Below are positions 16,742 through 31,700 of a stretch of DNA of 64,000 bases, one piece after another. The notes beneath the pieces were generated by a model. That model searched no databases. It saw only the letters and a list, made by a program, of their open reading frames with translations, and was not told where the DNA came from. Source of the stretch: an uncultured Francisellaceae bacterium (GTDB taxonomy: Bacteria > Pseudomonadota > Gammaproteobacteria > UBA6186 > Azoamicaceae). How positions within the stretch are numbered: position 1 is the first letter of the stretch; each line of letters begins with the position of its first letter. Location of the stretch: assembly GCA_945956915.1 (NCBI GenBank), contig CAMFJH010000003.1, positions 62,001-126,000 on the forward strand, read 5' to 3'. A program made the translations under genes and the position numbers.

Positions 16742-19700
16742 ATGAGTACTGTTACTTACACGATTGACTCTGAAACGGGTGCGTTAATAAAAGTAAATAA
16801 TAAAGTTTTTGTCTCGCAAGACCCAAACTATTATGATACTTATATCGCGACTTCTTCTCCTAATAAATGGGTAACTGTTAGCCTAGATCTCTCTAATACT
16901 ATAAATGAACAAACCAGTAACCTTGCAACTGCACCCCAAGACAATGGTACGCTATCATTAAATAATCAAAATAATGCTTTTTTCGGAAGCCTAAAAGATA
17001 ACAGCCCCAGCACAACTGTTTCAGGCAATAATACAAAGCTCATTGATGGTAGTGGCGGTAAAGATATTATTCAAGGAAAAGGTGATGCTCAACTCTTAAT
17101 GGGTGGCTTAGGCGATGATACAATTACCGCAGGTAATGGAGGAGGTAATCGTATATATGGAGGCACGGGTAATGATGTTTTAAGAGCAGGTAATGGAAAC
17201 AGCAGTACACAAGCAGGGGATAGATTATATGGTGGCAGTGGAAATGATCAACTCTATGGAGGAGAACATAGTTCTGGATTAGCCTTTGATAAGCTTTTTG
17301 CAGGCAATGGAAATGATACCGTTTATGCGACCAATGGATCTTATGCAGAAGGTGGAAAGGGTTCTGATGTTTTGATTATTTCTTTAACCTCAGCTCAAGC
17401 TGCAGATGCTCAAGTGAGAACGGCCTTGACGGCCTATAAGAACTTCTTACAAACACATAACGATGTCAATGTGGATAGCGATCCCAATAATTTAGCCAAT
17501 ATATCCATTTATTCTGCTTCTAATCCTAATGGAAAAGTCTTTGATTTTAGTCAATATGGTGGTTCTTCACCCAGTGCGAATTACTTAAACTCCATGAATA
17601 TAAAGGCTTTAGATTTTGAAGCTTTAAAGATTTACGTTAATGGTACCTTAGATGCACCTATTGCACGCCCTGATGCATTTAGTGCCACCGAAGGTCAAGC
17701 TGCATTAGTCACAGGCTCTGTAGCAACGAATGATTCTACAGCAATTGCAGGTACAAGTTTGAGTTATTCTTTAAATGCCCCTGTGCCAGGCCTTAGTTTA
17801 AATGCCAATGGTTCTTATAGTTTTAATGCAAAAGATCCTGCCTATCAATATTTAAGTCCAGGCCAAGTTTTAAATCTAGTAGCCAATTACACAGCCACGG
17901 ATCAACTAGGGGCCTTTGCTACGAGTTCTTTAACCATAACGATAACAGGCATTAGTAATAATCACCCTGCGACCATTACTGGTACGGGAACGGGTACAGT
18001 TACAGAAGACGGCACACTGACGGCCGGTAATACCTTAACGGTTAGCGATCCTAATCCTGGTGAAAGTAAATTTCAAACGCCTAGCTCGTTAGCAGGCACT
18101 TATGGTAGTTTTTCATTTAACTCTAATTCAGGTGTGTGGTCTTATACATTGAATAACAATGCCTCTAATGTACAAGCATTGAGTGCAGGATCAGTGGTGC
18201 ATGATACCTTATTGGTAAAATCTTTAGATGGCACAGCTTCGAAAATTATTGATGTAACAATCAAAGGCTCAAATGATGCAGCCATTATTTCTGGTAACAC
18301 CACAGGTGTTGTAGTGGAAGCAGGGGGTTTTAATAATAATATACCAGGCACTCCAACCGTCAGTGGACAGTTAACAGCCACGGATGTTGATTCAGCAAGT
18401 ACATTTATAGCCGTAGGTGCTTGCACACCTTCGGCAAGCAATTATGGTACCTATGAAATAAATACCAATGGCTTGTGGGTTTATACTTTAGATAATACAA
18501 ATGCGGCAGTACAAGCCCTGAATGTAGGCCAAACCTTAACAGATTCATTTGTTGTAAGAACAGCCGATGGCACAAGCCAAACGATTACGATTACCATTAA
18601 TGGCAGTAATGATGCAGCTAAGATATCAGGCACGATTGCAAGTTCAGTAGTAGAAGCCGGTGGTATATCTAATGGCACCCCAGGCACACCAACGGTAACA
18701 GGTACTTTGACAGATACAGATGTAGACAATACGCCCAATACTTTTATAGCAGTGCCTGCAGGTACTGCCAGTGCTAATAATTATGGTACCTATCAAATGA
18801 CTTCAAATGGTGTATGGACTTATGCTTTGAATAATAATAATGCTGCGGTTCAAGCATTAAATGTCGGTCAGACCTTAACGGATACTTTTACCATCAGTAC
18901 AATAGATGGCACAACTAAGACGATCACGATTACGATTAACGGTGCTAACGATGCTGCTGTTATTTCAGGTACCAGTGCAGGTTCAGTGCTAGAAGCAGGC
19001 GGTGTGGCAAATGGAACAGCCGGTACGCCAACGGCCTCAGGCACATTAACACTGACGGATGTAGATAATACGGTGGGATCTAATCCATTTATAGCTGTGT
19101 CTGCTGGTACTGCCAGTGCTAATAATTATGGTACCTACCAAATGAATTCAAATGGTACTTGGACTTATACTTTGAATAATAATAATGCTGCCGTTCAAGC
19201 ACTCAATATAGGACAAAGCTTAATAGATTCATTTTTAGTGAAAGCCTTAGATGGTACTTCCAAGACGATTGTAATTACAATTAATGGTAGCAATGATGCT
19301 GCTGTTATTTCAGGCACGGTATCAGGCTCTGTTACAGAAGCAGGAGGTGTGGCCAATGCTACTCCAGGTACCTCAACAGCAACAGGTACGTTGACGGATA
19401 CAGATGTTGATAATGCCGCTAATAGTTTTACAGCTGTACCTGCAGGTGCTGCCAGTACAAATGGGTATGGCACTTATCAAATGAGTTCAAGTGGTACTTG
19501 GACGTATACTTTGAATAATAATAACGCAGCTGTACAAGCCCTTAATGTCGGTGCGACTTTAACAGATTCATTTACGGTAAATACGATTGATGGTACTCCT
19601 AAAACGATTACGATTACAATTAATGGCGCTAATGACGCGGCTGTTATCACGGGCACAAGTACGGGTTCTGTAGTAGAGGCAGGAGGTGTTTCTAATGGTA

Positions 19701-22700
19701 CGCCAGGCACACCCAGCGTAACAGGACAATTAATATCCACAGATGTAGATAACCCCAATACTTTTTCGACAGCACTTGCAAGTAGCCCAGCCTACGGAAG
19801 CGCAAGTATTAATTCTGCAGGTCAGTGGACTTATAATCTGAACAATACAAATGCTACTGTTCAAGCATTAAATGTAGGACAAACCTTAACGGATTCATTT
19901 ACCGTAAAAAGTATAGATGGCACTACAAAAGTGGTAACCATTACGATTAATGGAACCAATGATGCTGCTGTAATTTCCGGTACGATTTCAAGTAGTGTAA
20001 CAGAAGCAGGTGGTGTGGCTAATGGTACGATAGGTATTCCCACAACCTCCGGTCAATTAACAGATACGGACGTTGATAATCCTGTGAATACTTTTTCCAC
20101 CACGCTGGTTAGCAATCCCAGCTATGGTTCTGCAACTATCACCTCAGCCGGTCTTTGGACTTATACTTTAAACAATTCGAATGCAGCAGTAGAAGCATTA
20201 AATGTCAATCAAACCCTTACAGACACTTTCATTGTGCAATCCATCGATAATACGCCTAAAACGATTACTATAACAATTAGAGGTACAAACGATGCTGCTG
20301 TTATTACAGGTGTTGCTTCAGGTTCTGTCGTTGAAGCAGGTGGAGTTGCCAATGGTACACCAGGCACACCGACAGCCTCTGGCATGTTGATATCATCAGA
20401 TGTAGATAATCCATCGACATTTACAGCTGTTGCTGCAGGTGCTGCAACTGTTAATCATTACGGCACTTATGAAATGAATGCCAATGGCACCTGGACCTAT
20501 ACCTTAAATAATAATTTGGCTGCCGTCCAAGCATTAAATGTGGGACAAACGCTTAGTGATTCATTTATAGTAAAAAGTATTGATGGCACTTCACAAACAG
20601 TCAATATCACGATTAATGGTACCAATGATGCCGCTGTAATTTCGGGTACGAGTGTTGGTTCTGTCGTTGAAGCAGGTGGTGTTGCAAATGGTACCCCAGG
20701 CACACCTACTGCAACGGGTTTATTAACTGATACCGACGTGGATAATACGCCGAATACGTTCTCCACGGTTCTTGTTGCTAACCCTTTACACGGCACAGCC
20801 AGCATGAGTGTAAATGGACAATGGTCTTATAATTTAAATAATGCAGATGCAGCAGTTAATGCTTTAAATACTACTCAAACATTAATAGATACTTTTACAG
20901 TGCAGACGATAGACGGTACACAAAAAACAATTACGATTACGATTACGGGTGCTAACGATGCTCCAGTTGCTGGTGCTGATACTAACAGTGGCAACCAAGG
21001 CACAACCATTACAGGAACAGTCGCAGTCAATGACTTTGATGTAGATAATGGTGCAGTATTGACATATACCTTAAATTCACCTGTTCCAGGTTTAGTTTTT
21101 AATGCAGACGGAACTTATAGTTTAAATACAAACGATCCTTATTATTTTACAGGAAGCAATCAAAATGTTGTGGCCAATTATACGGTAACTGACGAGCATG
21201 GTGCCTCAGCTACTAGTACATTGACGATTACGGTAATCGGTGTCAATCATCCTCCTGTTGCAATGCCAGATACCGCTAGCGTCGCTGAAGATTCAACCAT
21301 CATAGGGTCTGTTGCAACCAATGACAGTGATCCGGATGCAAATTCGACCTTAACCTTTAGTTTAGATGCTGCAGTCACAGGCTTAACTTTTTCTAATAAT
21401 GGTTCTTATACTTTTGATGCAAGTAATGCAGCATATCAACATTTAGCACAAGGTGCAACTCAAACGGTGGTAGCCAATTATACGGTAACTGACGAACATG
21501 GTGCTTCTGCACACTCTACTTTAACGATTACCATAACAGGTACGAATGATACGCCTGTTATCAGTGGCATAGCAACTGCCCCAATGCAGGAAGACATATC
21601 TCCTTTTGTTGTTTCAAGACAACTAACCGCTTTTGACGTAGATGATGGTGCTACGCAAACTTGGAGCATAGCAGGATCTGCAACGGGTACTTATGGTTCA
21701 ATTACAGTGGATCAGACCGGATTATGGACGTACACACTCAATAATTCGTCTGCAGCAGTTCAATCGTTAGCTCAAGGAGAGCACTTTGATGATGTGTTCA
21801 CAGTTAGGGTGATGGACGAACATGGTGCATTTAGTGATCAAACAGTTACGATTACTGTCACAGGAACAAACGATGCACCTATCATCAGCGGTGTTACTAG
21901 TGGCGTAGTACAAGAAGATGGATTAATTTTTGCTTCAGGTCAATTGGTTGGTGCAGATGTAGATCATGGTGCCATACCATTTTGGAGTGTGGTTGGCTCT
22001 TCCACAGGGACTTATGGTTCTATAACAGTCGATAACACAGGTTTATGGAAATATACGCTTGATAACGCTTCACCAGCTGTGCAAGCTTTGGCACAAGGTG
22101 AGCATCATGATGAAGTTTTCACAATTAAATTAATGGATGAATTTGGTGCTTTTAGTAATCAAACGGTTACCATTACCGTTACAGGCACCAATGATGCCCC
22201 TGTTATCAGTGGTATTGATGCAGGTACTGTACAAGAAGATGTTGCTCCCCAGTTTGCTTCAGGTCAACTGAATGCTTCAGATATCGATCACGGTGCTACT
22301 CAAGCATGGAGTGTTCAAGGTTCTAATAATGGTGTTTATGGTTCCATCAGTGTCAATAATACAGGCTTATGGACTTACACCTTAAATAATGCATCTCCTG
22401 TAGTACAAGCATTAGCAGAAGGTGAACAACATACTGAAACCTTTACCATCAGAGTCATGGATGAACATGGTGCTTTTGATGATCATATTGTTAACATCTT
22501 AGTTAAAGGTACCAATGATGCGCCAACAGCAGTAGCAGATACCAACAGTGGTCTTGAAGACAGTACGATTACAGGCTCAGTAGCACTCAATGATACTGAT
22601 GTCGATAATGGCGCAAGTTTAAGTTTTGCTTTGAATGCTCCAGTAGCAGGTTTAATTTTAAATACAGATGGTTCATACACATTTGATGCTGGAAATGCAG

Positions 22701-25700
22701 CCTATCAACATTTAGCCGAAGGTGCAACTCAAGCTGTGGTTGCAAATTATACAGTAACCGATGAACATGGTGCTTCTTCAACCAGTACTTTAACAATTAC
22801 CTTAACCGGAACGAATGATGCACCAATAGCAGTTGCAGATACTAACAGTGGTTTTGAAGACAATACTATCACAGGTTCAGTCGCTCCTAATGATTCTGAT
22901 ATAGATGATGGTGCAAGTTTAAGCTTTGCTTTAAATGCTCCCGTTGCTGGTTTAATTTTAAATACAGACGGTTCATATACATTTGATGCTGGAAATGCCA
23001 CCTATCAACATTTAGCCGAAGGTGCAACTCAAGCGGTGGTTGCAAATTATACAGTCACGGATGAACATGGTGCTTCTTCAACGAGTACTTTAACAATTAC
23101 TTTGACAGGTACGAATGATGCTCCTATTATCAGCGGTGTTGATACAGCTAATGTACAAGAGGATATTGCACCTCTTTTTGCTTCTGGACAATTGACTGCT
23201 TCTGATGTTGATGATGGGGCTACGCAAGCTTGGAGTGTTCAAGGTTCTAATAATGGTGTTTATGGTTCCATAAGTGTCGATAATACAGGTTTATGGACTT
23301 ATACCTTAAATAATGCATCACCTGTAGTACAAGCATTAGCAGAAGGTGAACAACATAGCGAAACCTTTACCATCAGAGTGATGGATGAACATGGTGCTTT
23401 TGATGATCATATTGTTAGTATTTTGGTTAAAGGAACGAATGATGCTCCAACAGCAGTAGCAGATACCAACAGTGGTCTTGAAGACAGTACGATTACAGGC
23501 TCAGTAGCACTCAATGACACTGATGTAGATAACGGAGCAAGCTTGAGCTTTGCTTTAAACGCTCCAGTAGCCGGTTTAATTTTAAATACAGATGGCTCAT
23601 ATACTTTTGATGCAAGCAATGCAGCTTATCAATATTTAGCACAAGGTGCAGTACAAAATGTTGTCGCTAATTACACGGTAACCGATGAACATGGAGCTTC
23701 TTCAACCAGTATTTTAACTATTACCCTAACAGGTACCAATGATGCTCCAATAGCAGTAGCAGATACCAACAGTGGTTTTGAAGACAGCATGATTACAGGT
23801 TCAGTCGCTTTTAATGATAGCGATGTGGATGATGGTACAATTTTAAGTTTTGCTTTAAATTCTCCAGTAGCTGGTTTAATTTTAAATACAGACGGTTCAT
23901 ATACATTTGATGCAGGCAATGCAGCTTATCAACATTTAGCAGAAGGTGCAACTCAAGCTGTGGTTGCAAATTATATAGTCACAGATGAACACGGAGCCTC
24001 TTCAACCAGCACTTTAACGATTACCTTAACAGGTACTAATAATGCTCCACTTATCAGTGGTATCGATGCGGGTAATGTACAAGAAGATATTGCTCCTCAT
24101 TTTGCTTCTGGCCAGTTGACTGCTTTCGATGTTGATGATGGAGCTACTCAAGCTTGGAGTGTTGAAGGTTCCAATAATGGAATTTATGGTTCCATAAGTG
24201 TCGATAATACAGGCTTATGGACTTACACTTTAAATAATGCATCACCAATCGTACAAGCATTAGCAGAAGGTGAACAACACACAGAAACCTTTACTATCAG
24301 AGTGATGGATGAACATGGCGCATTTGATGATCATATCGTTAATATTTTAGTTAAAGGTAAAAATGATGCGCCAATAGCATTAGCAGATATCAATAGTGGT
24401 TTTGAAGATAGCACTATCACAGGTTCTGTAGCACTCAATGATACTGATGTAGACAATGGAGCAAGCTTGAGCTTTGCTTTAAACGCTCCAGTAGCTGGCT
24501 TAATTTTAAATACAGATGGTTCATATACTTTCGATGCAGGTAACACAGCTTATCAACATTTAGCAGAAGGGGCAGTGCAAAATGTTGTCGCTAACTATAC
24601 AGTAACTGATGAACATGGAGCTTCTTCAACCAGTACTTTAACGATTACCCTAACAGGTACCAATGACGCTCCAGTAGCAGTGGCAGATACCAACAGTGGC
24701 CTTGAAGACAGTACGATTACAGGCTCGGTAGCGCTCAACGATAGCGATGTAGATGATGGTACAAGTTTAAGCTTTATTTTAAATGCCCCTGTCGCAGGAT
24801 TAACTTTGAACTTAGATGGTTCTTATAGTTTTGATGCAGGCAATGTCGCTTATCAACATTTAGCACAAGGTGCAATACAAAATGTTGTAGCCCATTATAC
24901 AGTAACCGATGAACATGGCGCTTCTGCAACCAGTACTTTAACGATCACTTTAACAGGTACGAACGACGCTCCGATAGCAGTTGCAGACACCAACAGCGGC
25001 CTTGAAGACAGCATTATCACCGGTTCAGTTGCTTCTAATGATAGCGATCTTGATGATGGAGCAAGTTTAAGCTTTAGTTTAAATGCTCCAGTGGCAGGTT
25101 TAACATTTAACTCAGACGGTAGCTATGTCTTTGATGCAGGCGATGCTGCCTATCAACATTTAGCTCAGGGTGAAGTACAAGATATAATAGCTCATTATAC
25201 CGTAACAGATGAATTTGGGGCTTCTTCTACTAACACCTTAACCATTACCTTGACAGGGGTTAATGATCCTGCTGATCTCTCTACGGATATTGTTAGCTTG
25301 ACTGAGGGTAATACAGCAGCTGATATAAGCACCAGCGGTACTTTAACGATATCAGATGTAGATAGCCCAGCTACTTTTGTTGCACAATCAGGAACTGCTG
25401 GAAATTATGGAACATTCTCGATTGATGCAAGCGGTGCTTGGACTTATACAGCGAATGGTCCTCATGATGAATTTCAAGATGGAGTAGATTACCAAGAATT
25501 ATTTAATGTATTTAGTGCAGATGGTACACAAACCGCAGTTATCATTCACATTGAAGGCACCAATGATGCAGCAATATTATCTTCAGATACTCGTAATCTT
25601 GCTGAAGGCAATGCTGCAAGTGATATCAGTACCAGTGGTACTTTAACGATTCATGATGTTGATAGCCCAGAAACTTTTGTGGCTCAAACAAATGCAGCCG

Positions 25701-28700
25701 GATTATACGGAACGTTTAATATTGATGCAAATGGTGTTTGGAGCTATGTCGCATCTTCGCCTCATGATGAGTTCAAAGACGGTGTTCTATACCAAGACAG
25801 CTTTGATGTCGTGAGTGCTGATGGCACACATACTACGGTTAATATTAATATTACTGGCACCAATGATGCAGCTATATTGTCTTCTGCAACAGTAGATTTA
25901 AATGAAGGAGACACCGCAGCAGACATCAGCACCAGTGGTATGTTGACCATATCAGATGTTGATAGTCCTGAAACCTTTGTTGCACAAACGAATGTCAGTG
26001 GTGCTTATGGAAAATTCAGTATTGATGCAGATGGCAATTGGAGTTATACCGCAGATAACGCACACAATGAATTTATAGCCGGAAATGTGTATCAAGAAAT
26101 TTTCTCAGTATCCAGTGCTGATGGTACTTTAACTTCGGTTACGATTAATATCACAGGTACGAATGATGCCGCTGTATTATCTTCAGATACTCGTAATCTA
26201 ACAGAAGGTAATGCTGCAGCTGATATAAGCACTTCAGGTACCTTAACAATATCAGATCCCGATAGCCCACAAACATTTGTTGCACAATCTGGCATTGTAG
26301 GGGCATTTGGTACCTTTGCAATTGATAATCAGGGTGCTTGGACGTATACCGCCAGCTCTGCTCATGATGAATTTAAAGAAGGACAAAACTATCAAGATGT
26401 ATTTGATGTTCAAAGTGCAGATGGCACCCACACTTCAGTGACAATTAATATTGCAGGTACGAATGATGCACCTGTAGCAATGGCTGATACAGCTTCTGCA
26501 GATGAAGATACTGTGATTACAGGCTTCGTATCGACTAACGATTCTGATATCGATCAAGATGCTGTTTTACAATATGCACTTAACAATGGTCCAATCGCAG
26601 GCTTGACCTTTAATGCAAATGGCAGTTACGATTTTGATGCCGGAAATGCTGCTTATCAACATTTGGGTATTGGTGATCAACAAGTAATCATCGCCAATTA
26701 TACCGTCACCGATGAACATGGTGCATCTGCGACCAGCACTTTAACCATTACCATTAATGGAACAAATGATGCCCCTGTAGCTGTTGCAGATACTAATAAT
26801 GGTAATCTGGGTGATATAATCAGTGGTTCAGTTGCAGCAAATGATTCCGATATCGATGATGGAGCAGTATTAACATTTAGTTTAGATAATCCAGTTGCCG
26901 GTCTTACATTTAATCCAAATGGTACATACAGCTTTAACTCAGGAGATCCTGCCTATGCCGCAGGAGGTGATCAAACCATTCTTGCTTACTATACCGTCAC
27001 CGATGAACATGGGGCTTCTGCAAATAGTACATTGACTATTAGCATACATGATACTCAAGGTTTATTGGCAGTAGCTGATACGGATGCCGCTACCGAAGAC
27101 ACAGCAATTTCAGGATCAGTTGCAGCCAATGATTTACGTGTCGATTCTGATGCAATATTTAGCTTAGATAATGGTCCTATTGCAGGTCTTGTATTTAATC
27201 CAGATGGCACTTATACTTTTGACGCAGGCGATGCTTCCTATCAACATTTAGCTGAAGGTCAACACCAAAATGTAGTTGTTCATTATACTGTCACCAATGA
27301 TAATAATGCCACTTCAAGCAGTACATTAACTATTACGTTGATTGGTACTAATGATGCACCTATCGCTGTTGCCGATACTGGAAGTGTTGATGAAGATAAT
27401 GCTATAAATGGCAATTTGGCTCAAAATGTAAGTGATGTGGATGATAATACTGTTCTTACATTTACCTTGGATAATGGTCCTATTGCAGGTCTCACATTCA
27501 ATCCAGACGGTACCTATAGATTATACGCGGGAGATCCTGCTTATCAGCATTTAGGAGCAGGTGACAACCAAGTTATTCAATTGCAATATACTGTCACCGA
27601 TGAACATAATGCTTCTAGCAGCAGTACTTTGGATATCACGATTACAGGTACGAATGATGCACCTGAAGCAATATCTGCTATAGCCAGTGTAGATCAAGGT
27701 AACACCATTGCTGGCTTTGTTGCAGGCACAGATGTGGATGATAATGCAATATTAAGCTATGCACTCAATACAAGTCCTATTGCAGGTCTTAGCTTTAATA
27801 GTGATGGATCTTATACTTTTGATGCGAATGATCCTGCTTATCAACATTTGGCAGCAGGCCAAGCACAAACAATCGTTATTCCCTATACAGTCAGTGATGA
27901 ACATAATGCGACTTCAAGTAGCACATTAAGTATTACTGTAAACGGTATCAATGATGCCCCTGTCGTATCCTCTGTACTTAATCTTTCACTTACTGAAGGA
28001 GGTTCATCCACCACTTTAAATTTATTAGACAATGCTTCAGATCCTGATGATGGGGAAACTGCAAGTTTATCCATTTCTGATATTCAATATTATGTCGATG
28101 GCGTGCTAACGGCATCCCCTGCAGGTGTCAGTTTGAATGATAATCAATTAAACATTGATCCTAATGATCCTGCATTTTCCTCACTGGCATCAGGTCAATC
28201 GAGCATCATTGAAGTTCAATATAATGTGCTGGATGCACAGGGTGCCATGGTAGCTCAAACTGCCACGATTACTATTAATGGAATAGATAATACTAATAAT
28301 ACAGCCCCACATGCTGTAGCCGATTCAAATTCAGGTATAGAAGGCACTTCAGATCTTCCCTCTATGGCAATTACGGGTAATGTATTGGCTAATGATAGTG
28401 ATGCTGAAAGTGCACATTCTGCTTTAACAGTCAGTACTGCAGGTACTTTTATAGGACAATACGGTACTTTGAATTTAAATACAGATGGCAGTTATACTTA
28501 TACCATTAACGATAATAATTCAGCAGTAGATGCATTGAATATAGGAGGTAGTTTAGTTGAGACCTTTGCTTATACCATGAGCGATAATGATCCCAATAAT
28601 CCTTTAACGGCCTCTAGCACTTTATCGATTACGATTAATGGTGCTGATGATGCTCCTGTGATTAGTGGTGTTAGCAGTGGATCTGCCACCGAAAACTTTG

Positions 28701-31700
28701 TTTTGGCAGCAAGAGGTCAATTAACTGCTTCCGATGTCGACAATACGGGCCCACAAACATGGAGTATAGTCGGTTCAGATACCGGTGCCTATGGTCATAT
28801 ATTTGTAGATAATACCGGTTACTGGACTTATATCTTGAATAATGGAGCTTTGGATTTAGCAGAAAATGAACAATATACCGAACACTTTATCATTCGAGTC
28901 GCAGATGAAGATGGTGCGATAAAAGATCAGCCCGTTAGCATTACAGTCACAGGTACCAACGGCACCCCAATTGTCAGTGGACCTTTGAGTGGCAGTGTTC
29001 AAGAAGATACCGCACCTTCAACTATTTCAGGACAATTGACAGCCACTGATATTGATCATGGTGCTACACAAACTTGGAGCATATACGATTCTAGTCATAA
29101 TCAATTAGTCTCTAACCTTAACGGCACTTATGGTGCATTAACATTAAGTAACAATGGATTGTGGACTTATAATTTAGACAATAATTCCACAGCAGTACAA
29201 GCTTTAGCAGCCGGTGAACAACAAAATGAAACATTCTTCATTCGAGTTGTGGATAATAAAGGAGCCATCAATCAACAAAACTTAGTTATTACTGTGACAG
29301 GTACTTATGATGCACCTATTGCAGTCGCTGATACAGCTTCTTCTAGCCAAGATGAAGTAAAAATGATTGATGTCTTAGCCAATGATATTCATGTTGATCA
29401 TGGTTCTAGCTTGACTTTAATCGACGTCAGTGCACCTGGCAATAAAGGTAGTGCTACTATTGTGAATAATCAACTTCAATTTAATCCAGGAACGGATTTT
29501 GATCATTTGGTTCAAGGTGAGACAGAAACCATTACTTTAAATTATACCATGCAAGATGGGGTAGGCACTCAATCGAGCTCTGCGGTTACTTTAACTATCA
29601 CAGGTACAAATGATCCTGCTCAGATTATAGGGAATTCTACAGGTGCTGTGACTGAAGATGGTACTCTAAGTGCTAATGGTGCTTTAAGTATTTCGGATGT
29701 TGATACTGGCGAAAATCAATTTGTATTGGGTAGTTCTCTGAATGCTCAATATGGAAGCTTTAGTTTCGATACTTTAACAGGCGCATGGACTTATCAGCTT
29801 AATAATGGTGCTAATAATGTACAAGCCTTAGGCGCAGGGCAAGTGGTGCATGATACTCTACAAGTTTCATCAATGGATGGCACAGATTCTCATGTAATCA
29901 ATATTACAATCACAGGTACGAACGATCCCGCTATCATTACGGGAGATGTAAGTGGATCAGTTGATGAATTGGGATATCGCGATATCAATTCGCCTCCCTA
30001 TTCAAATTCTGTTCACGGTACTTTAATATACAATGATGTTGATGATCCCAGCTCTTCATTTAACTTCTTCCCAGGCACCAATGTCAGTGCCAATGGATAT
30101 GGTATTTATAACATTGATCCCACTGGAAACTGGTACTACACCCTTAATAATTCTAATCCAGCAGTCAATGCGCTAGCTTTAGGTGAAACATTGAGTGATT
30201 CCTTCAATGTGCGTACTGTGGATGGCACCATGCAAACCATTACGATTACCATCAATGGTGCTAATGATGCTCCTGTAGCTGTTGCTGATACCGCTTCTTC
30301 AGGTCAAGATGAAGTTAAGTTGATTGATGTTTTAGCTAATGATACGGATGTTGATCATAATCATGTATTTAGTTTAGTTTCTGTCAGTGCACCGCCTCTT
30401 AATAAAGGCAGTGCTGCTATAGTGAATAATCAACTTCAATTTAATCCAGGAACAGATTTTGATCATTTAGCTCAAGGTGATACCGAAACAATTACTTTAA
30501 ATTATACGATGCAAGATGAATATGGTATTCAATCCAGCTCTACTGTTAATTTGACCATTACAGGTACTAACGATGCACCTATAGCCATGCTGGATACCGA
30601 TTCATCTTCTCAAGATGAACTGAAGATGATTGATGTTTTAGCCAATGACACCGATGTGGATGATGGTGCAGTCCTAACTCTAATCAATGTCAGTGCTCCT
30701 GCTAATAAAGGCAGTGCTAGCATTGTAAATAATCAGTTACAATTTAATCCAGGAAATGATTTTAGATATTTGGCTCAGGGTGAGCAAGAAACAGTTGTTT
30801 TGAATTATACGATGCAAGATGAGCAGGGTGCACAATCCAGTTCAACCGTTAATTTAACCGTTTTTGGTACCAATGATACGCCTACAGTCAGTGCTCCCTT
30901 AAGCTCGACTGCAACTGCAGGTACCAGTGCTTATAATAACGATCTCTTGGCAGGCGCTTTAGATCCTGATCAAGGCGAAACAGATACTTTATCCGTTTCT
31001 AATATCAGTTATACGGTTAATGGTGGTGCTTCATCTTCTAATGCCCCTGCAGGTATTTCATTAAACGGACATACTTTAACTGTTAATCCAAGTGATCCTG
31101 CATTTACCTCTCTCTCGGTTAATCAATCGACAGTGATAGTGCTTAGTTATGATGTGGTTGATGTGCATGGCGCCTTAGTTTCACAAACAGAAACCATCAC
31201 TATTCATGGTGCAAATCCTGTGAATCAACCGGCTACTATTTCAGGTAATACAACGGGTTCGGTAGTCGAAGCTGGCGGTTTGAATAATGTTATCGCAAAT
31301 ACGCCTATTGCAACAGGCACTTTATTGGCTTCAGATCCAGATAATCCACCCAATACCTTTACGGCATCTTCAGGATTGGGTATAAATCACTATGGTAACT
31401 ATCAAATAAATACCAGTGGTAATTGGACTTATACCTTAGATAACACAAACGCTGCTGTAGAAGCACTGAACATAGGTCAAACACTGACAGATACCTTCAC
31501 AGTAGAATCTATTGATGGCACACCGCAGTCCATTATTATTACTATCAATGGTGCCAATGATGCAGCTGTGTTATCAGCTGCTTCTGTTAATTTAACAGAA
31601 AGCAATCTTGCTACAGATATCAGCACCAGTGGCACTTTAACAATATCGGATGTAGACAGTGCTGCAAGCTTCCAGGCACAAACAGGCACAGGAACAGGGG

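Noticed and set aside
16742..17040. LapA-type N-terminal retention module with a LapG cleavage site in the giant adhesin
   Set aside because: No TAAG-like dialanine site or recognisable retention domain could be found before the RTX block.
22184..24955. CRISPR-like regular repetition
   Set aside because: The period is 300-924 bp, the frame is open throughout and the repeats encode Ig-like domains; there are no short repeats with unique spacers and no cas genes.
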